Below are positions 16,799 to 26,322 of a stretch of 64,000 bases of DNA, piece by piece. The DNA is from Fischerella sp. PCC 9605 (GTDB lineage Bacteria > Cyanobacteriota > Cyanobacteriia > Cyanobacteriales > Nostocaceae): positions 713,208 through 777,207 of the forward strand of contig NZ_KI912149.1 in assembly GCF_000517105.1 (NCBI RefSeq), in the 5' to 3' direction. Below the pieces are notes generated by a model that searched no databases, was not told the origin of the DNA, and saw nothing but the letters and a program-made list of their open reading frames with translations. How positions within the stretch are numbered: the first letter of the stretch is position 1; every line of letters begins with the position of its first letter. Made by a program: the position numbers and the translations under genes.

Positions 16799-19309
16799 AT
16801 GAAACCGCGTCCTCTACAATTGTGGCTCCTTAGCGGCAGTACGTTTTTGTTTGCGTACTGTTGCAAGCCAACAGCAGCACAAATTGTTCCGGATGCGACG
16901 CTACCAGTCGATTCCGCTGTCACTCAACAAGGGAATACTAGCAGAATAGAAGGAGGAACAACAGTTGGCACGAATTTATTTCACAGCTTTGATTCGTTTT
17001 CTATTCCCACTGACAGCACAGCCTTTTTCAACAATACTTTGGATATTCAGAATATTATTAGTCGGGTAACGGGAAAATCTATTTCTAATATTGATGGCTT
17101 GATTCAGGCTAACGGTACTGCGAATTTATTTCTCATCAATCCCAATGGGATCGTCTTTGGTGCTAATGCTAGGTTAAACGTTGGTGGCTCTTTTTTAGCT
17201 AGTACAGCCAATAGTATCAACTTTGCTGATGGCACGCAGATCGGTACAACTTCCCCTCAAACTACACCGCTGCTGACTGTCAGTACTCCCATTGGTTTGC
17301 AATTTGGACAGAATTCAGGAAGCATAAAGGTACAAGGTACGGGATACGATTTATCTGTTGCGACGCCTAGATTCTCACCAATCGTTAAGGGTAGTCGCGC
17401 AACTGGTTTGCGGGTGTCACCAGGAAAAACCCTCGCTTTGGTAGGTGGTGATGTAGATGTAGAGGGTGGCACGTTAACGGCCGAACAAGGACGAATTGAT
17501 TTAGGTAGTGTAGATGATGGACAGGTGAGCCTTACTCTCATTTCCTCTGGCTTTGCCCTAAATTATCAAGGCGTAAAAAGTTATCGAGATATTCGCCTAT
17601 CGCAACAGTCCCTAGCCGATGCTAGTGGCGGTGGTGCTGTTCAGGTACAGGGTAATAATGTCGCGCTGACTGATGGTTCACTCATTTTGATTCAAAATCA
17701 AGGGCAGCAACAAGGGGGAAGCATTAGCGTTAATACCGATCGGTCTTTAGAAGAGAGTGGAACCAACTCAAATGGCATGCTTAGTAGCGGTTTGCGTAGT
17801 GAAACTACAGGAGATGGAACTGGAGCAGATATTGCAATATTCACTCCTGTGTTGGCTATTAGAAATGGGGGAGCAATAACTACTCGTTCCTACGGTGCTG
17901 GCAAGACGGGCAATGTGAGTATCAATGCCTCAGAGTCGGTGCAAGTGATAGGGCATTCACCCGCCGATCCTTTTGTAGAAAGCTTCATCTCTGCTGTCGC
18001 GTTCAGTTCTGGAGATGCAGGAGATATCAGCTTGTCAACAGGAAAGTTATCCCTTTTCCAAGGGGGAAGAATATTATCTGCAACTTTTAGTACTGGCAAT
18101 GGTGGAGATGTCACCGTGAATGCTCGTAACTCTATCGAAGCGATTGGAGTGACAAACAATTTCTCGCCAAGTAATTTGTCTGCTCTCACTTTCAACGGCG
18201 GGGATGCTGGCAGAGTGACAATCAACACATCAAAGTTGTTGCTTCGTAATGGAGGAGCAGTCAGTACTTCTACCTTGGACACGGGTGACGCTGGCAGTAT
18301 TGTTATTAATGCTACAGAGTCTGTAGAAATAGGTGGTAGAGTCCCACAAACAGGCGATTTTAGTATTGTGCGATCGTCTGCCCCTGTTGTAAATAATGCT
18401 TTACAAAGAGCGTTTAGACTACCTCCTGTACCGAAGGGTGTTTCTGGAGATGTGACAATTAAAACTCAGCAATTGAAAGTTACAGATGGTGCAAGAATCG
18501 ATGCCAGAAATGATGGCCCAAACAATGCTGGGACTTTGCGGGTAGATGCTAACTATATCTTTTTAGAGCGTGATGGTGGTATCACTGCTGCAACCGCATC
18601 CGGTGAAGGTGGCAATATTCAACTTGTGGCACGGGATTTGTTACTGTTGCGTGACAATAGTTCCATATCTGCCTCAGCAGATGGTAACGGCAATGGAGGT
18701 AACATCAGTATTAATACTCCTTTATTAGTTACTGTTGCCAAAGAAAATAGCGACATCAGTGCTAATTCTGTTAACTCTCGTGGAGGTAATGTGACTATCA
18801 ATACCTCTGGACTTTTCGGCATCCAGTTCCGTGAGACATCTACTTCATACAGTGATATCACTGCTACAGGGGCAAATTCTGAGTTAAGTGGCACAGTAAG
18901 AATTAACACCCCGGATTTAGATCCTAGTTCTGGATTAGTGGAATTACCAGCTATCCCTATCGATTCTACAAAACTAATAGCACAAGGCTGTCCTGCTAAC
19001 CAAAGCAATAGATTTATTATCACCGGACGTGGAGGCTTGCCACCCCTACCAAGCGAAGCACTCCGCACTGAGAATACAGTACCGCTCCCTTGGGTTACGC
19101 TTGAGCGTCAGGAGATGGGGAGAGATGTAGAGACGCGCCATGGCGCGTCTGGGAGAGGGGAAGAATTATTACCCAAATCTCAAATCCAACATGAAATAGT
19201 GGAAGCTAATGGTTGGGTAGTTAATAAATCTGGTGAGGTAGTACTGACAGCTTCTGCACCTACAACCACGGCTTTGGGTTCTTGGCTTACTCCCCCAACT
19301 TGCCCTTGA
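16799..19309 (+). CDS. Filamentous-hemagglutinin-type secreted protein (two-partner secretion)
   Basis: 836 aa from ATG 16799 (a TTG two codons upstream is less likely). A signal peptide (about 1-29, ending PTAAQ) precedes the TPS secretion domain (about 30-160; RIEGGTTVGTNLFHSFDSF, LFLINPNGIVFGANARL). A long parallel beta-helix region follows, made of repeats ending in GGxxxIxT/GNVxINxS. Family role: exported through an outer-membrane TpsB pore and displayed or secreted; no tpsB is in the window. The C-terminal region (about residues 765-790) is encoded by STRR plus a GAGACG palindrome (19127-19150) and is read in frame. The CHAT gene follows 12 bases downstream, so the two probably form an operon. 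Confidence 0.88.
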   Translation: MKPRPLQLWLLSGSTFLFAYCCKPTAAQIVPDATLPVDSAVTQQGNTSRIEGGTTVGTNLFHSFDSFSIPTDSTAFFNNTLDIQNIISRVTGKSISNIDGLIQANGTANLFLINPNGIVFGANARLNVGGSFLASTANSINFADGTQIGTTSPQTTPLLTVSTPIGLQFGQNSGSIKVQGTGYDLSVATPRFSPIVKGSRATGLRVSPGKTLALVGGDVDVEGGTLTAEQGRIDLGSVDDGQVSLTLISSGFALNYQGVKSYRDIRLSQQSLADASGGGAVQVQGNNVALTDGSLILIQNQGQQQGGSISVNTDRSLEESGTNSNGMLSSGLRSETTGDGTGADIAIFTPVLAIRNGGAITTRSYGAGKTGNVSINASESVQVIGHSPADPFVESFISAVAFSSGDAGDISLSTGKLSLFQGGRILSATFSTGNGGDVTVNARNSIEAIGVTNNFSPSNLSALTFNGGDAGRVTINTSKLLLRNGGAVSTSTLDTGDAGSIVINATESVEIGGRVPQTGDFSIVRSSAPVVNNALQRAFRLPPVPKGVSGDVTIKTQQLKVTDGARIDARNDGPNNAGTLRVDANYIFLERDGGITAATASGEGGNIQLVARDLLLLRDNSSISASADGNGNGGNISINTPLLVTVAKENSDISANSVNSRGGNVTINTSGLFGIQFRETSTSYSDITATGANSELSGTVRINTPDLDPSSGLVELPAIPIDSTKLIAQGCPANQSNRFIITGRGGLPPLPSEALRTENTVPLPWVTLERQEMGRDVETRHGASGRGEELLPKSQIQHEIVEANGWVVNKSGEVVLTASAPTTTALGSWLTPPTCP
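19127..19150. repeat. GAGACG palindrome nested in STRR within the hemagglutinin gene
   Basis: The core GCGCCATGGCGC with GAGAC/GTCTG arms is identical to the intergenic copy at 14125-14148. It is likewise flanked by GGAGATGGGG and GGGAGAGGGG units. It is translated in frame (DVETRHGASGRGE). Confidence 0.9.
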
Positions 19310-19321
19310 GACAGTAGAGAG

Positions 19322-22141
19322 ATGAAAGTAAACGGCAAAAAACGCTCTGGAATTTTCCGCGCTGTGCAACCCTACCTAAAGCTGGTTGCTTCTCATTCAC
19401 GTTGTTTCTACGCTAGCAGGTGGCTCAGGAGAATCATACTTGCTCTGGGAACTGCGTTCTTTATTATCTGCCAGTTTAGTTTAAATCCAGGCATACAAAT
19501 TACCTTTCCTTTGACTCAGGCAAAGAGTACCTACAATCTGCCAAATGCTCAAGCCTTGGTTGAACAAGGTCGAAAACTCTACGATGCTGGAGATTACAAT
19601 CAAGCTGTAACGGTTTTGCAACAGGCTGTAGAAGCTTTTAGAGCTAGTGGAGATAGACTAGGGGAAGCAATGGCGTTAAGCAATCTTTCTTTAGCCTTGA
19701 AACAACTCGGACAGTTAGAAAAAGCAAATGACAACATCACACAAAGTCTCAAGATTTTAGAAACTGACCAAAACAGAGATTTGGCGTCTCTACAGGTGTT
19801 AGCACAAGTGTTAGACGTTCAAGGTAGTCTGCAATTAGAACTAGGCAGAACCCAACAAGCTTTAGATAGTTGGAAACAAGCTGCTAAAACCTACGAGCAA
19901 ATAGGTGATGAACCTAGTAGAATCCGTAGCTTAATAAACATTGCTCAAGCTGAGCAAACTTTGGGGCATTATCGTCAGGCTCGCACAAATTTAGAGCAGC
20001 TTTTTACCTCTGTGCAGAAACAACCAGACTCTCTGATGAAAGCAACCGCTTTACGCAGCCTTGGTGATGTTCTGCAATTAGTCGGTGAATTAGAAAAGTC
20101 CTTAAAGGTATTGCAGCAAAGCCGTGATGTCGCTCAAAGATTGCGATCGCCCTCCCAAATGGGTGCAGCACTGCTGAGTTTAGGTAACACCCAACGCGCC
20201 TTGGGTAATAGAGGGCGTCACCAGCAAAATACAGTCAGCCAGGAAAAGGCTACACCGTTGCAGTGTACAATCACAAATGCGAATAATCCTATCTCTAATG
20301 AAGCTTCCAGGTACTATCAGCAAGCTGCCCAATCTTATCAGCAGGCGGCTGATATTTCTGGCTCTCCGCTCGTGCAAATTCAAGCAAAAATTAATCAACT
20401 GAGTATATTACTGGAATTGCAGAAATGGTCAGAAGCACAGAAATTAGCGTCTGAGGTACAGTATCAGCTTACCCGGATACCTGCCAACCAAACAGCAATA
20501 TTTGCCGAAATTAACTTGGCTCAAAGTTTGATATGCTTAAAGCAAGCTACAATTGCAAATAACCCTGGGTGGAAGGAAATTGCCCAAGGTTTAGCAACAG
20601 CAATTCAACAGGCAAACAGTAATGGCGATCGCCGCTCAGTTGCTTATGCTTTGGGTGCGCTGGGTGGACTGTACCTCGAAACCCAAGATATGCACAATGC
20701 CCAGAAACTGACGGAGCAAGCTTTAACAACAGCCCAGACAATTCAGGCCGGAGATATTGCTTATTTGTGGCAATGGCAGTTAGGACATATACTCAGAATC
20801 AAAGGCGATATTAAAGGTGCGATCGCATTCTACAAGCAAGCAGTCAGTACCCTTAATTCTTTACGCAATGATTTAGTTGCCCTCAACCCAGATGTTCAGT
20901 TTTCCTTTCGGGATAATGTCGAACCTGTCTATCGGCAATTTGTAGATTTACTGTTGCAATCTCCCCCTCTTTCCCCCTCTGTAGATGGGGGGATTAGTCA
21001 ACAAAACTTAAAGCAAGCCCGCAATGTCATTGAAGCTCTCCAGTTAACGGAACTAGAAAACTTTTTTAGAGAAGCTTGTTTGCAGCCTTCACCAAAGCAG
21101 ATTGATGAAGTTGTTGACAAAACTGACCCAACAACAGCAGTCATCTATCCAATTATTTTAAAAGACCGTCTGGAAATCATCCTCAAGTTACCAACTAAAA
21201 ACGAACTTCGCCACTACACAATTTATAAACAAGCAAGTGAAGTTGAAACTGCCTTAGAGAAATTACAGCAATCTCTAACAGAACCAGACCAAATTAATGA
21301 TGTCAAGAAATTTTCTGGGCAGGTGTATAGCTGGTTAATTCAACCACTAGAAGCCGAACTAGCAAAAATGAAAATCAAAACATTAGTTTTTGTGTTGGAT
21401 GGTTCTTTGCGAAATATCCCTATGGCAGTCCTCTACGACGACACGCATAAACAATATTTAATCCAGAAGTATGCTATTGCTCTAGCTCCTGGTTTGCAGC
21501 TAATTGATCCCAAACCTTTGCAACGAGGAAAGCTAAATGCTTTAGCCGCCGGAGTTAGCGAACAACGCAACATCGAAGGTCGAAAGTTTGCTCCACTCAA
21601 AAATGTGGAAGTCGAATTGCAAAAAATTCAGTCGGCAATACCCAAAAGTGAAGAACTTCTCAATCACAATTTTACTAAAACAAATGTAAAAAACCAAATT
21701 GAAGAAGAACCATACACCGTAGTTCACATCGCAACCCATGGCGAATTTAGTTCTAATGTTGAGAAAACATTTATCCTTACTTGGGAACAACTCCTGAAAG
21801 TAAAAGATTTTGATAACTTATTGCGAATTCGCAATGGCAGTGAGTCTCGCGCTATTGAATTACTTGTTCTTAGTGCCTGCCAAACTGCTGTTGGAGACAC
21901 GCGAGCTACCTTGGGACTTGCTGGCATAGCAGTACGGGCGGGCGCACGCAGTACGCTAGCAACTTTGTGGTCAGTAGATGATGAATCTACAGCTGAACTC
22001 ATGAGTAAGTTTTATCAGGAGTTAGAAAACACCAACCTTACTAAAGTTGAAGCTCTCCGTCTTGCCCAACTGAAGCTATTAACCGATCATGAAATTCCTT
22101 ATTTATGGGCACCCTACGTTTTGGTGGGAAATTGGCTTTAA
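19322..22141 (+). CDS. TPR-CHAT domain protein
   Basis: 939 aa. A basic N-terminus and one hydrophobic helix (about 35-58) act as membrane anchor or signal. TPR repeats (about 75-520; EQGRKLYDAGDYNQAVTVLQ) follow, then a CHAT domain (about 650-938). This is a caspase-HetF-related peptidase fold with His806 (HIATHGEF) and Cys853 (LSACQTAVG) and the conserved LATLWSVDD. It lies immediately after the hemagglutinin gene and converges on the DUF928 gene. CHAT, DUF928 and hemagglutinin genes commonly cluster in cyanobacteria, so a role in processing or surveillance of surface proteins is plausible (inference). Residues about 548-561 (SPPLSPSVDGG) are repeat-encoded (20961-21003). Confidence 0.9.
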   Translation: MKVNGKKRSGIFRAVQPYLKLVASHSRCFYASRWLRRIILALGTAFFIICQFSLNPGIQITFPLTQAKSTYNLPNAQALVEQGRKLYDAGDYNQAVTVLQQAVEAFRASGDRLGEAMALSNLSLALKQLGQLEKANDNITQSLKILETDQNRDLASLQVLAQVLDVQGSLQLELGRTQQALDSWKQAAKTYEQIGDEPSRIRSLINIAQAEQTLGHYRQARTNLEQLFTSVQKQPDSLMKATALRSLGDVLQLVGELEKSLKVLQQSRDVAQRLRSPSQMGAALLSLGNTQRALGNRGRHQQNTVSQEKATPLQCTITNANNPISNEASRYYQQAAQSYQQAADISGSPLVQIQAKINQLSILLELQKWSEAQKLASEVQYQLTRIPANQTAIFAEINLAQSLICLKQATIANNPGWKEIAQGLATAIQQANSNGDRRSVAYALGALGGLYLETQDMHNAQKLTEQALTTAQTIQAGDIAYLWQWQLGHILRIKGDIKGAIAFYKQAVSTLNSLRNDLVALNPDVQFSFRDNVEPVYRQFVDLLLQSPPLSPSVDGGISQQNLKQARNVIEALQLTELENFFREACLQPSPKQIDEVVDKTDPTTAVIYPIILKDRLEIILKLPTKNELRHYTIYKQASEVETALEKLQQSLTEPDQINDVKKFSGQVYSWLIQPLEAELAKMKIKTLVFVLDGSLRNIPMAVLYDDTHKQYLIQKYAIALAPGLQLIDPKPLQRGKLNALAAGVSEQRNIEGRKFAPLKNVEVELQKIQSAIPKSEELLNHNFTKTNVKNQIEEEPYTVVHIATHGEFSSNVEKTFILTWEQLLKVKDFDNLLRIRNGSESRAIELLVLSACQTAVGDTRATLGLAGIAVRAGARSTLATLWSVDDESTAELMSKFYQELENTNLTKVEALRLAQLKLLTDHEIPYLWAPYVLVGNWL

Positions 22142-22221
22142 ATCAGTTATATTCCCTGCCTTTTTGCCAAATTTTGAAGTCTTTAAAATTATTAATTTCT
22201 GACATTTAAAAACCTCTTAAT

Positions 22222-23037
22222 TTATTCCCTTGTTCCCCGTTCCCTGTTCCCTGGTTCTAATTTATTTTTTACCTTTCCAATCATAGGCTGTGTACTTAAA
22301 TTCTCTAGACCAACATCTTGCAATAGCTGAGCCCAATCCTTATTAAAGGTGGGATTCTGTGGCTCACTCAAGCGGAGTTTTGCCAACTCACTCAAAGCTG
22401 AGTACCAAATACCATTTTCAGCGTAAATAGCTATGCGCTGCCGTGGTGTGGTAGCTGATTTCAATAGATACTCTAAGTCTGGTTTGAGTGCTACTCTTTG
22501 CACCCATCCACGTACAAACACTGGGTTGGATAAGTTTCCAGAGGCGCTATCAATTGCATCTTTACAGTAAAGTTTGAAGTACCATTGATAGGTTTTGTCG
22601 ATTGCTAGTGGCGCTGTAGACGGCAGGCTCAAACCAACAATACCTGGTGTTTTTGGTAGGGTGAAATCAGTTCGATAAACATCTTTGTTTGCTTCATCTT
22701 GTAATACAAACTCTCCAGTAGATACATCAGTTGCCTTATAGGGGACAAAAAACCAGAAGGTAGGATGCTCTTCTACTGCTAAAGCCACGTTTTTTGCAGG
22801 TATTAAAGCAGTAGTTAACAATTCCACGGGGGGACACTTGCCACGGCTTCCTGTTCCTCCTCTTTTGGTAGGTCTACCTCGGCTTGATCCATCGGGTTCT
22901 TTTTCTCGAAAGCGAATTTGTATCCGCTCAGAACCATTGCTGGCTGGTTGATTGGATTGTGCCACTACTGGCACTAAAAAACTCATGTAACACAATAATG
23001 CAAAAGTTATGGTCAACGCACATTTTGATTTAGTCAT
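22222..23037 (-). CDS. DUF928 family secreted protein
   Basis: 271 aa with a signal peptide (about 1-27, ending VVAQS). The basic linker is followed by the DUF928 domain (about 70-250): LIPAKNVALAVEEHPTFWFF, LSLPSTAPLAIDKTYQWYF and WVQRVALKPDLE are characteristic. Function unknown; it is a periplasmic or outer-membrane-associated protein of the hemagglutinin/CHAT neighbourhood. It converges on the CHAT gene with 80 bases between stops. The last 11 residues (EPGNRERGTRE) and the stop are encoded by an STRR (GGGAACA) tract, so the C-terminus has been replaced or extended by a repeat. Confidence 0.88.
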   Translation of the reverse strand: MTKSKCALTITFALLCYMSFLVPVVAQSNQPASNGSERIQIRFREKEPDGSSRGRPTKRGGTGSRGKCPPVELLTTALIPAKNVALAVEEHPTFWFFVPYKATDVSTGEFVLQDEANKDVYRTDFTLPKTPGIVGLSLPSTAPLAIDKTYQWYFKLYCKDAIDSASGNLSNPVFVRGWVQRVALKPDLEYLLKSATTPRQRIAIYAENGIWYSALSELAKLRLSEPQNPTFNKDWAQLLQDVGLENLSTQPMIGKVKNKLEPGNRERGTRE

Positions 23038-23393
23038 TAGTCATTGGTGATTTTTTATTAGCAAATAAGCATCACAGATTTTTGTGGTGACTGGGTGAGG
23101 ATGGGTAATAGATATCCTGAGATACCCTGTTTATTAAAACTACAAATATCATGACTAAACCCGTCTTTGTAGTGTTTGGTCATCTTTGTTTCTTATGTGT
23201 TATTTGCAACAACTAACTACTGGATTTATATGTATTGTGATTAACGTGAAATGGTATAATATCCCTGAATGACCAACAGTATCCTTTAAGAAGTCGGGGA
23301 GCTTACCTCTAGGTGATGTTAATGTATTAGCCAGCGCTGATGGAGGCAAGGACACAATATAAGCTTTGATATTTTGATAATAGTAAAATAAAG
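23038..23393. other. Gap without a supported gene
   Basis: AT-rich. The only frame of note (23200-23406, minus strand) has no family resemblance and no ribosome binding site. Nothing else is recognised. Confidence 0.6.
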
Positions 23394-23423
23394 TATAGAG
23401 ACACAAAAGTTTGTGTCTCTATA
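23394..23423 (-). terminator. Hairpin terminator of the 72-aa gene
   Basis: Perfect 14-base arms (TATAGAGACACAAA / TTTGTGTCTCTATA) with a two-base loop lie 27 bases beyond the stop of the small gene at 23450. On the minus strand a T-rich segment (CTTTATTTTAC) follows. Confidence 0.75.
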
Positions 23424-23449
23424 TCTTACCAATTTTTAAATCTGGCTAA

Positions 23450-23668
23450 TTAGGAAGCTTTCGAGTTTCTATAATTTGCGTCCATCCAACAACGCGGTAG
23501 ATTTTCACCAGAAGGAAAAACTAGATTTTCTTTTCTATAAGATTCCGATGCTTGTTCTTCCTGACCTTGTTGTTCTTTAGCATGAATACTATCAATATTG
23601 GGGTCAATTAATTCTTGAACATCCTGAATTTTAACCAATTCGCCAGTATCTTTGATTTGTAGTAACAT
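23450..23668 (-). CDS. Conserved small cyanobacterial protein, unknown function
   Basis: 72 aa, acidic centre. It begins MLLQIKDTGELVKIQDVQEL and ends with LVFPSGENLPRCWMDANYR. The pattern (I)KxTGELVxIxD...LVFPSGExLPxCW(M/V)D recalls a family of very small cyanobacterial proteins that I know only as uncharacterised. The terminator-like hairpin downstream and GGAGG-type sequence (on the minus strand, GAGGTTATCC) just upstream of the ATG support expression. No membrane segment. Confidence 0.7.
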   Translation of the reverse strand: MLLQIKDTGELVKIQDVQELIDPNIDSIHAKEQQGQEEQASESYRKENLVFPSGENLPRCWMDANYRNSKAS

Positions 23669-23954
23669 AATGGATAACCTCCGTAAGTTTGCATTAAGTA
23701 GATTGGCATAAATAAACTAATTTATGATGATGAGATTTAGTGGTGAGTAGTTTGTTGTTGTAATTAACTACTAGCACTATTTGAAATTATTGATACATTA
23801 GCTATTCTTGAATATCAGGCATAAAAAAACTATGTATCAGCCTTATTTTTCAAGCAAATTTGCAAAATGAAACTGATACGCAGTTATACTTTTATTTATG
23901 AAAAGATAGCAATAAATCTAGCCAAGATATTTTTATAAAACTTGGCAAGAAAAA

Positions 23955-24266
23955 TTACATTTCGCGTTGAAATTTTTCCAATATATCTACTAAATTGACC
24001 TGGCATTGCAAGGGCAATAAATCAATCAAAGGAATTTCTCTTCTACCACCGCCAATTTTGACTGGAATGGATTCTAGAACTTGGATAACATCGTCTTCAT
24101 CTACAGGCTTATTGTCAGTAATTAAGGGATACACTTGTTCTGCAACCACAGTATGCAATTTGGCATCCGATAAATACAGATGCCACTTGGCAATGTCTAT
24201 GTAAACGTTTTCGCCAATTTCAGTTGCTAGGGCTTCCAGTAATTCTGTGGTGTTAGTCTTAGCCAT
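23955..24266 (-). CDS. DUF3181 family protein
   Basis: 103 aa from the internal ATG at 24266 (MAKTNTTELLEALATEIGEN). I chose this rather than the longer frame because AAGGG lies 9 bases upstream and the longer N-terminus has no counterpart in the family. The body (VYIDIAKWHLYLSDAKLHTV, EQVYPLI, IPVKIGGGRREIPLIDLLP) matches the cyanobacteria-specific DUF3181 family. Soluble, function unknown. Neighbours are other small conserved genes on the same strand, with no clear operon. Confidence 0.82.
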   Translation of the reverse strand: MAKTNTTELLEALATEIGENVYIDIAKWHLYLSDAKLHTVVAEQVYPLITDNKPVDEDDVIQVLESIPVKIGGGRREIPLIDLLPLQCQVNLVDILEKFQREM

Positions 24267-24381
24267 AAAAATAACCCTTATGAACGGAAGCGAATTTTCA
24301 TGCTCATTATTATTATCGCTCAATTAATAGGCTGGTTCTACCGCCACAAGTTACAATCGCCCCAGTCTTGTTAGTCATTCT

Positions 24382-24639
24382 TCAGGTGGATTTGGGTGGT
24401 GTCTCGCGGTAGTCGGCGATCGCAGCAATATAAATTAGATGTGCCAACAATACCACTAACCAGCCTGCTGTCACCCAAGGTAGCCACTCCCAAGTAGCTT
24501 TCAAGAAGTTGTGAAAAAACCACAACCCAGAATTACACGCCGCAAATATTGCCACATGTACGGCAAAGTTCATCCGGTCATCGAGTTTGCGGTAAGCTGG
24601 GTCATTGCGATCGGGTTTACGAGGCCAACGAGGAGGCAT
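24382..24639 (-). CDS. Small two-transmembrane-helix protein (2TM family)
   Basis: 85 aa: a basic N-terminus (PPRWPRKPDRNDPAYRKLDD) and two hydrophobic helices (about 26-45 and 52-72) joined by KATWEWLPWV. The arrangement YRKLDDRMNFAVHVAIFAA...NSGLWFFHNF...W...W...GWLVVLLAHL is typical of 2TM-domain proteins, some of which are fused to regulators. Likely an inner-membrane protein of unknown role. It sits downstream of the chaperone genes on the same strand. Confidence 0.75.
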   Translation of the reverse strand: MPPRWPRKPDRNDPAYRKLDDRMNFAVHVAIFAACNSGLWFFHNFLKATWEWLPWVTAGWLVVLLAHLIYIAAIADYRETPPKST

Positions 24640-24733
24640 ACAAGTTTGTTACAGATTTTAATCAAATTGTTTTCTGACTCATTTTAGGATTTTTTCGGCT
24701 ATTATTGCCGTCCACTCAAAAAATCTACTGGAC

Positions 24734-25039
24734 TTATAATTGCCGTGACTGGTATGCTTGCAACTGTGCCCGCAGTTGGGCAATTTCTTCTGCCATGTCT
24801 ATAACCATAGCAGCTCCAACTAAATTTAGTCCTAAATCCCGACGCAAACGCATAATTTGACCGATCCGAGCAATATCGCGCGATCGCAACATCGAATTAA
24901 TCGGTGAAATCAATCCCAACGCTGCAAAACGTTCTATCAGTGCAGTTGATGTTTGCGTCACTAAAGCCGCATACTCAAATGTGTAAAGGCGATCGCCTTC
25001 TTCAGAGACAACCACTCGTGATAGGCTAACTTGATTCAT
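24734..25039 (-). CDS. CbpM/MerR-like chaperone modulator
   Basis: 101 aa. [26 protein letters not shown] and [20 protein letters not shown] resemble the helix-turn-helix-like fold of CbpM, the small protein that binds and modulates the CbpA J-domain in bacteria. A C-terminal helix ([13 protein letters not shown]) follows. Its start codon overlaps the stop of the preceding DnaJ-type gene by 4 bases (25036-25039), so the two are translationally coupled. That supports the CbpM assignment. It lacks enzyme motifs. Alternative: a plain MerR-type DNA-binding regulator. Confidence 0.8.
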   Translation of the reverse strand: MNQVSLSRVVVSEEGDRLYTFEYAALVTQTSTALIERFAALGLISPINSMLRSRDIARIGQIMRLRRDLGLNLVGAAMVIDMAEEIAQLRAQLQAYQSRQL

Positions 25040-26031
25040 AGTTTCACCTCTTCTAGAGCAGTACGTGGATCGAAAGTGCTACTGTCGCGGATTTTTTCAT
25101 AGCACTCGCGTTCGGTCGAACTCAAATCTTTGGGAGATACAATTTGCAATTTGACAATCAAATCGCTGCGTCCTCCTTTTGGTTGTGTCCATCCTTTACC
25201 CCGTAGCCGCAAAGATTGTCCGGAACGCACACCCGCCGGAATTGTCATAGTGACGTTACCATCGGGTGTTGGGACTTTCACTTGTGTTCCCAAAACAGCT
25301 TCATCTGGTCGAATCGGAATCTCACAAGTGAGGTTATCGCCTGCAAATCGGAAGAAGGGATGGGGCAATACTTCTATTGTCAAGTATAAATCTCCCCGCT
25401 GTTGGGAAAACGGACTGGGACGTCCTTTACCTTTGATACGAACGCGACTTCCGGATTTTGCACCTGGGGGAATACGAACAGTAACCGTTTCACCATTGAT
25501 TTGCAATCGTTTCTGTGTACCGTGAAATGCTTCCGAAAAAGTCAGGGTAATAGCCGCTTCCGTATCGGGTGCGGGTACTTCGGTGGCAACATTTTCAAAA
25601 AAATCGCCATAGTCGCGATCGCCGCCTGTATAGGTACGATAAGTATAACTTCTGCCAGTTCGACCTGCACCACCAAACCGACCAAGCAGGTCGTTGATAA
25701 ACTCATCAAAATTACCGTACTGGTCGAAATCAAACCCACCAACATCTACTCTTGTACCCCGACCACGTGGTTGTGATGCGCCTGCTGTAGCCGCTTGCTG
25801 CCAATATTGACCAAAAGCATCGTATTTTTGGCGTTTTTCTGGATCGGAAAGTACCTCGTTAGCTTCGTTGATTTCTTTAAAGCGTTCCTCCGCCTGTTTA
25901 TCTCCAGGGTTGACATCGGGGTGATACTTACGTGCCAGCTTGCGGTAAGCCTGTTTTATCTCCTCCGGTGTGGCATTTTTGCTCACCCCTAGAATTTGGT
26001 AATAATCCTTGAAGTCGGTTCCAGCTGGCAT
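25036..26031 (-). CDS. DnaJ-family co-chaperone, CbpA type
   Basis: 331 aa. The J-domain (about 7-72) has the HPD motif in [11 protein letters not shown] Gly/Arg-rich linker (about 80-150) and the two-part DnaJ C-terminal substrate-binding domain (about 165-320; [34 protein letters not shown]) follow. The cysteine-rich zinc finger of true DnaJ is absent, so it is a class II (CbpA-like) partner of DnaK. The first gene of a coupled pair with the CbpM-like gene; the Hsp20 gene lies 290 bases upstream on the same strand, giving a small chaperone cluster. Confidence 0.92.
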   Translation of the reverse strand: MPAGTDFKDYYQILGVSKNATPEEIKQAYRKLARKYHPDVNPGDKQAEERFKEINEANEVLSDPEKRQKYDAFGQYWQQAATAGASQPRGRGTRVDVGGFDFDQYGNFDEFINDLLGRFGGAGRTGRSYTYRTYTGGDRDYGDFFENVATEVPAPDTEAAITLTFSEAFHGTQKRLQINGETVTVRIPPGAKSGSRVRIKGKGRPSPFSQQRGDLYLTIEVLPHPFFRFAGDNLTCEIPIRPDEAVLGTQVKVPTPDGNVTMTIPAGVRSGQSLRLRGKGWTQPKGGRSDLIVKLQIVSPKDLSSTERECYEKIRDSSTFDPRTALEEVKL

Positions 26032-26074
26032 AGCTGTTTTATTGTTGAATAGAAAGCCTAACTTTAATTTACTT

Positions 26075-26266
26075 ATGAAATTGTTGACAAAAATCTGCCG
26101 TCAGTATGGCATTGCTCATCTGGCAGTCGCAACGTTAGGCTTGTTTGCCATGATGCTCAATTCCTATAATTTTGAGCAAGCAAAAATAGGACTGACAGCA
26201 CAATATTTTTATAGAGATTGTCCTGTCAATCCTGCTGTCAATTTTTGCTCTGGTAGTGCTCGTTAA
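26075..26266 (+). CDS. Possible small membrane protein, weak evidence
   Basis: A 63-codon frame in the gap between the dnaJ-type and hsp20 genes. It has one hydrophobic helix ([16 protein letters not shown]) and two cysteines near the end. No ribosome binding site is visible and I recognise no family, so it may be chance. Confidence 0.25.
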   Translation: MKLLTKICRQYGIAHLAVATLGLFAMMLNSYNFEQAKIGLTAQYFYRDCPVNPAVNFCSGSAR

Positions 26267-26322
26267 ATTACCAGAAAACACAATTACTGATTAACAGAAG
26301 CAATTACAAAAAATCGCCTAAG

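Noticed and set aside
23200..23406. 68-codon minus-strand frame, first considered as an IS605-related remnant
   Set aside because: No clear transposase motif; the resemblance was too weak to report.
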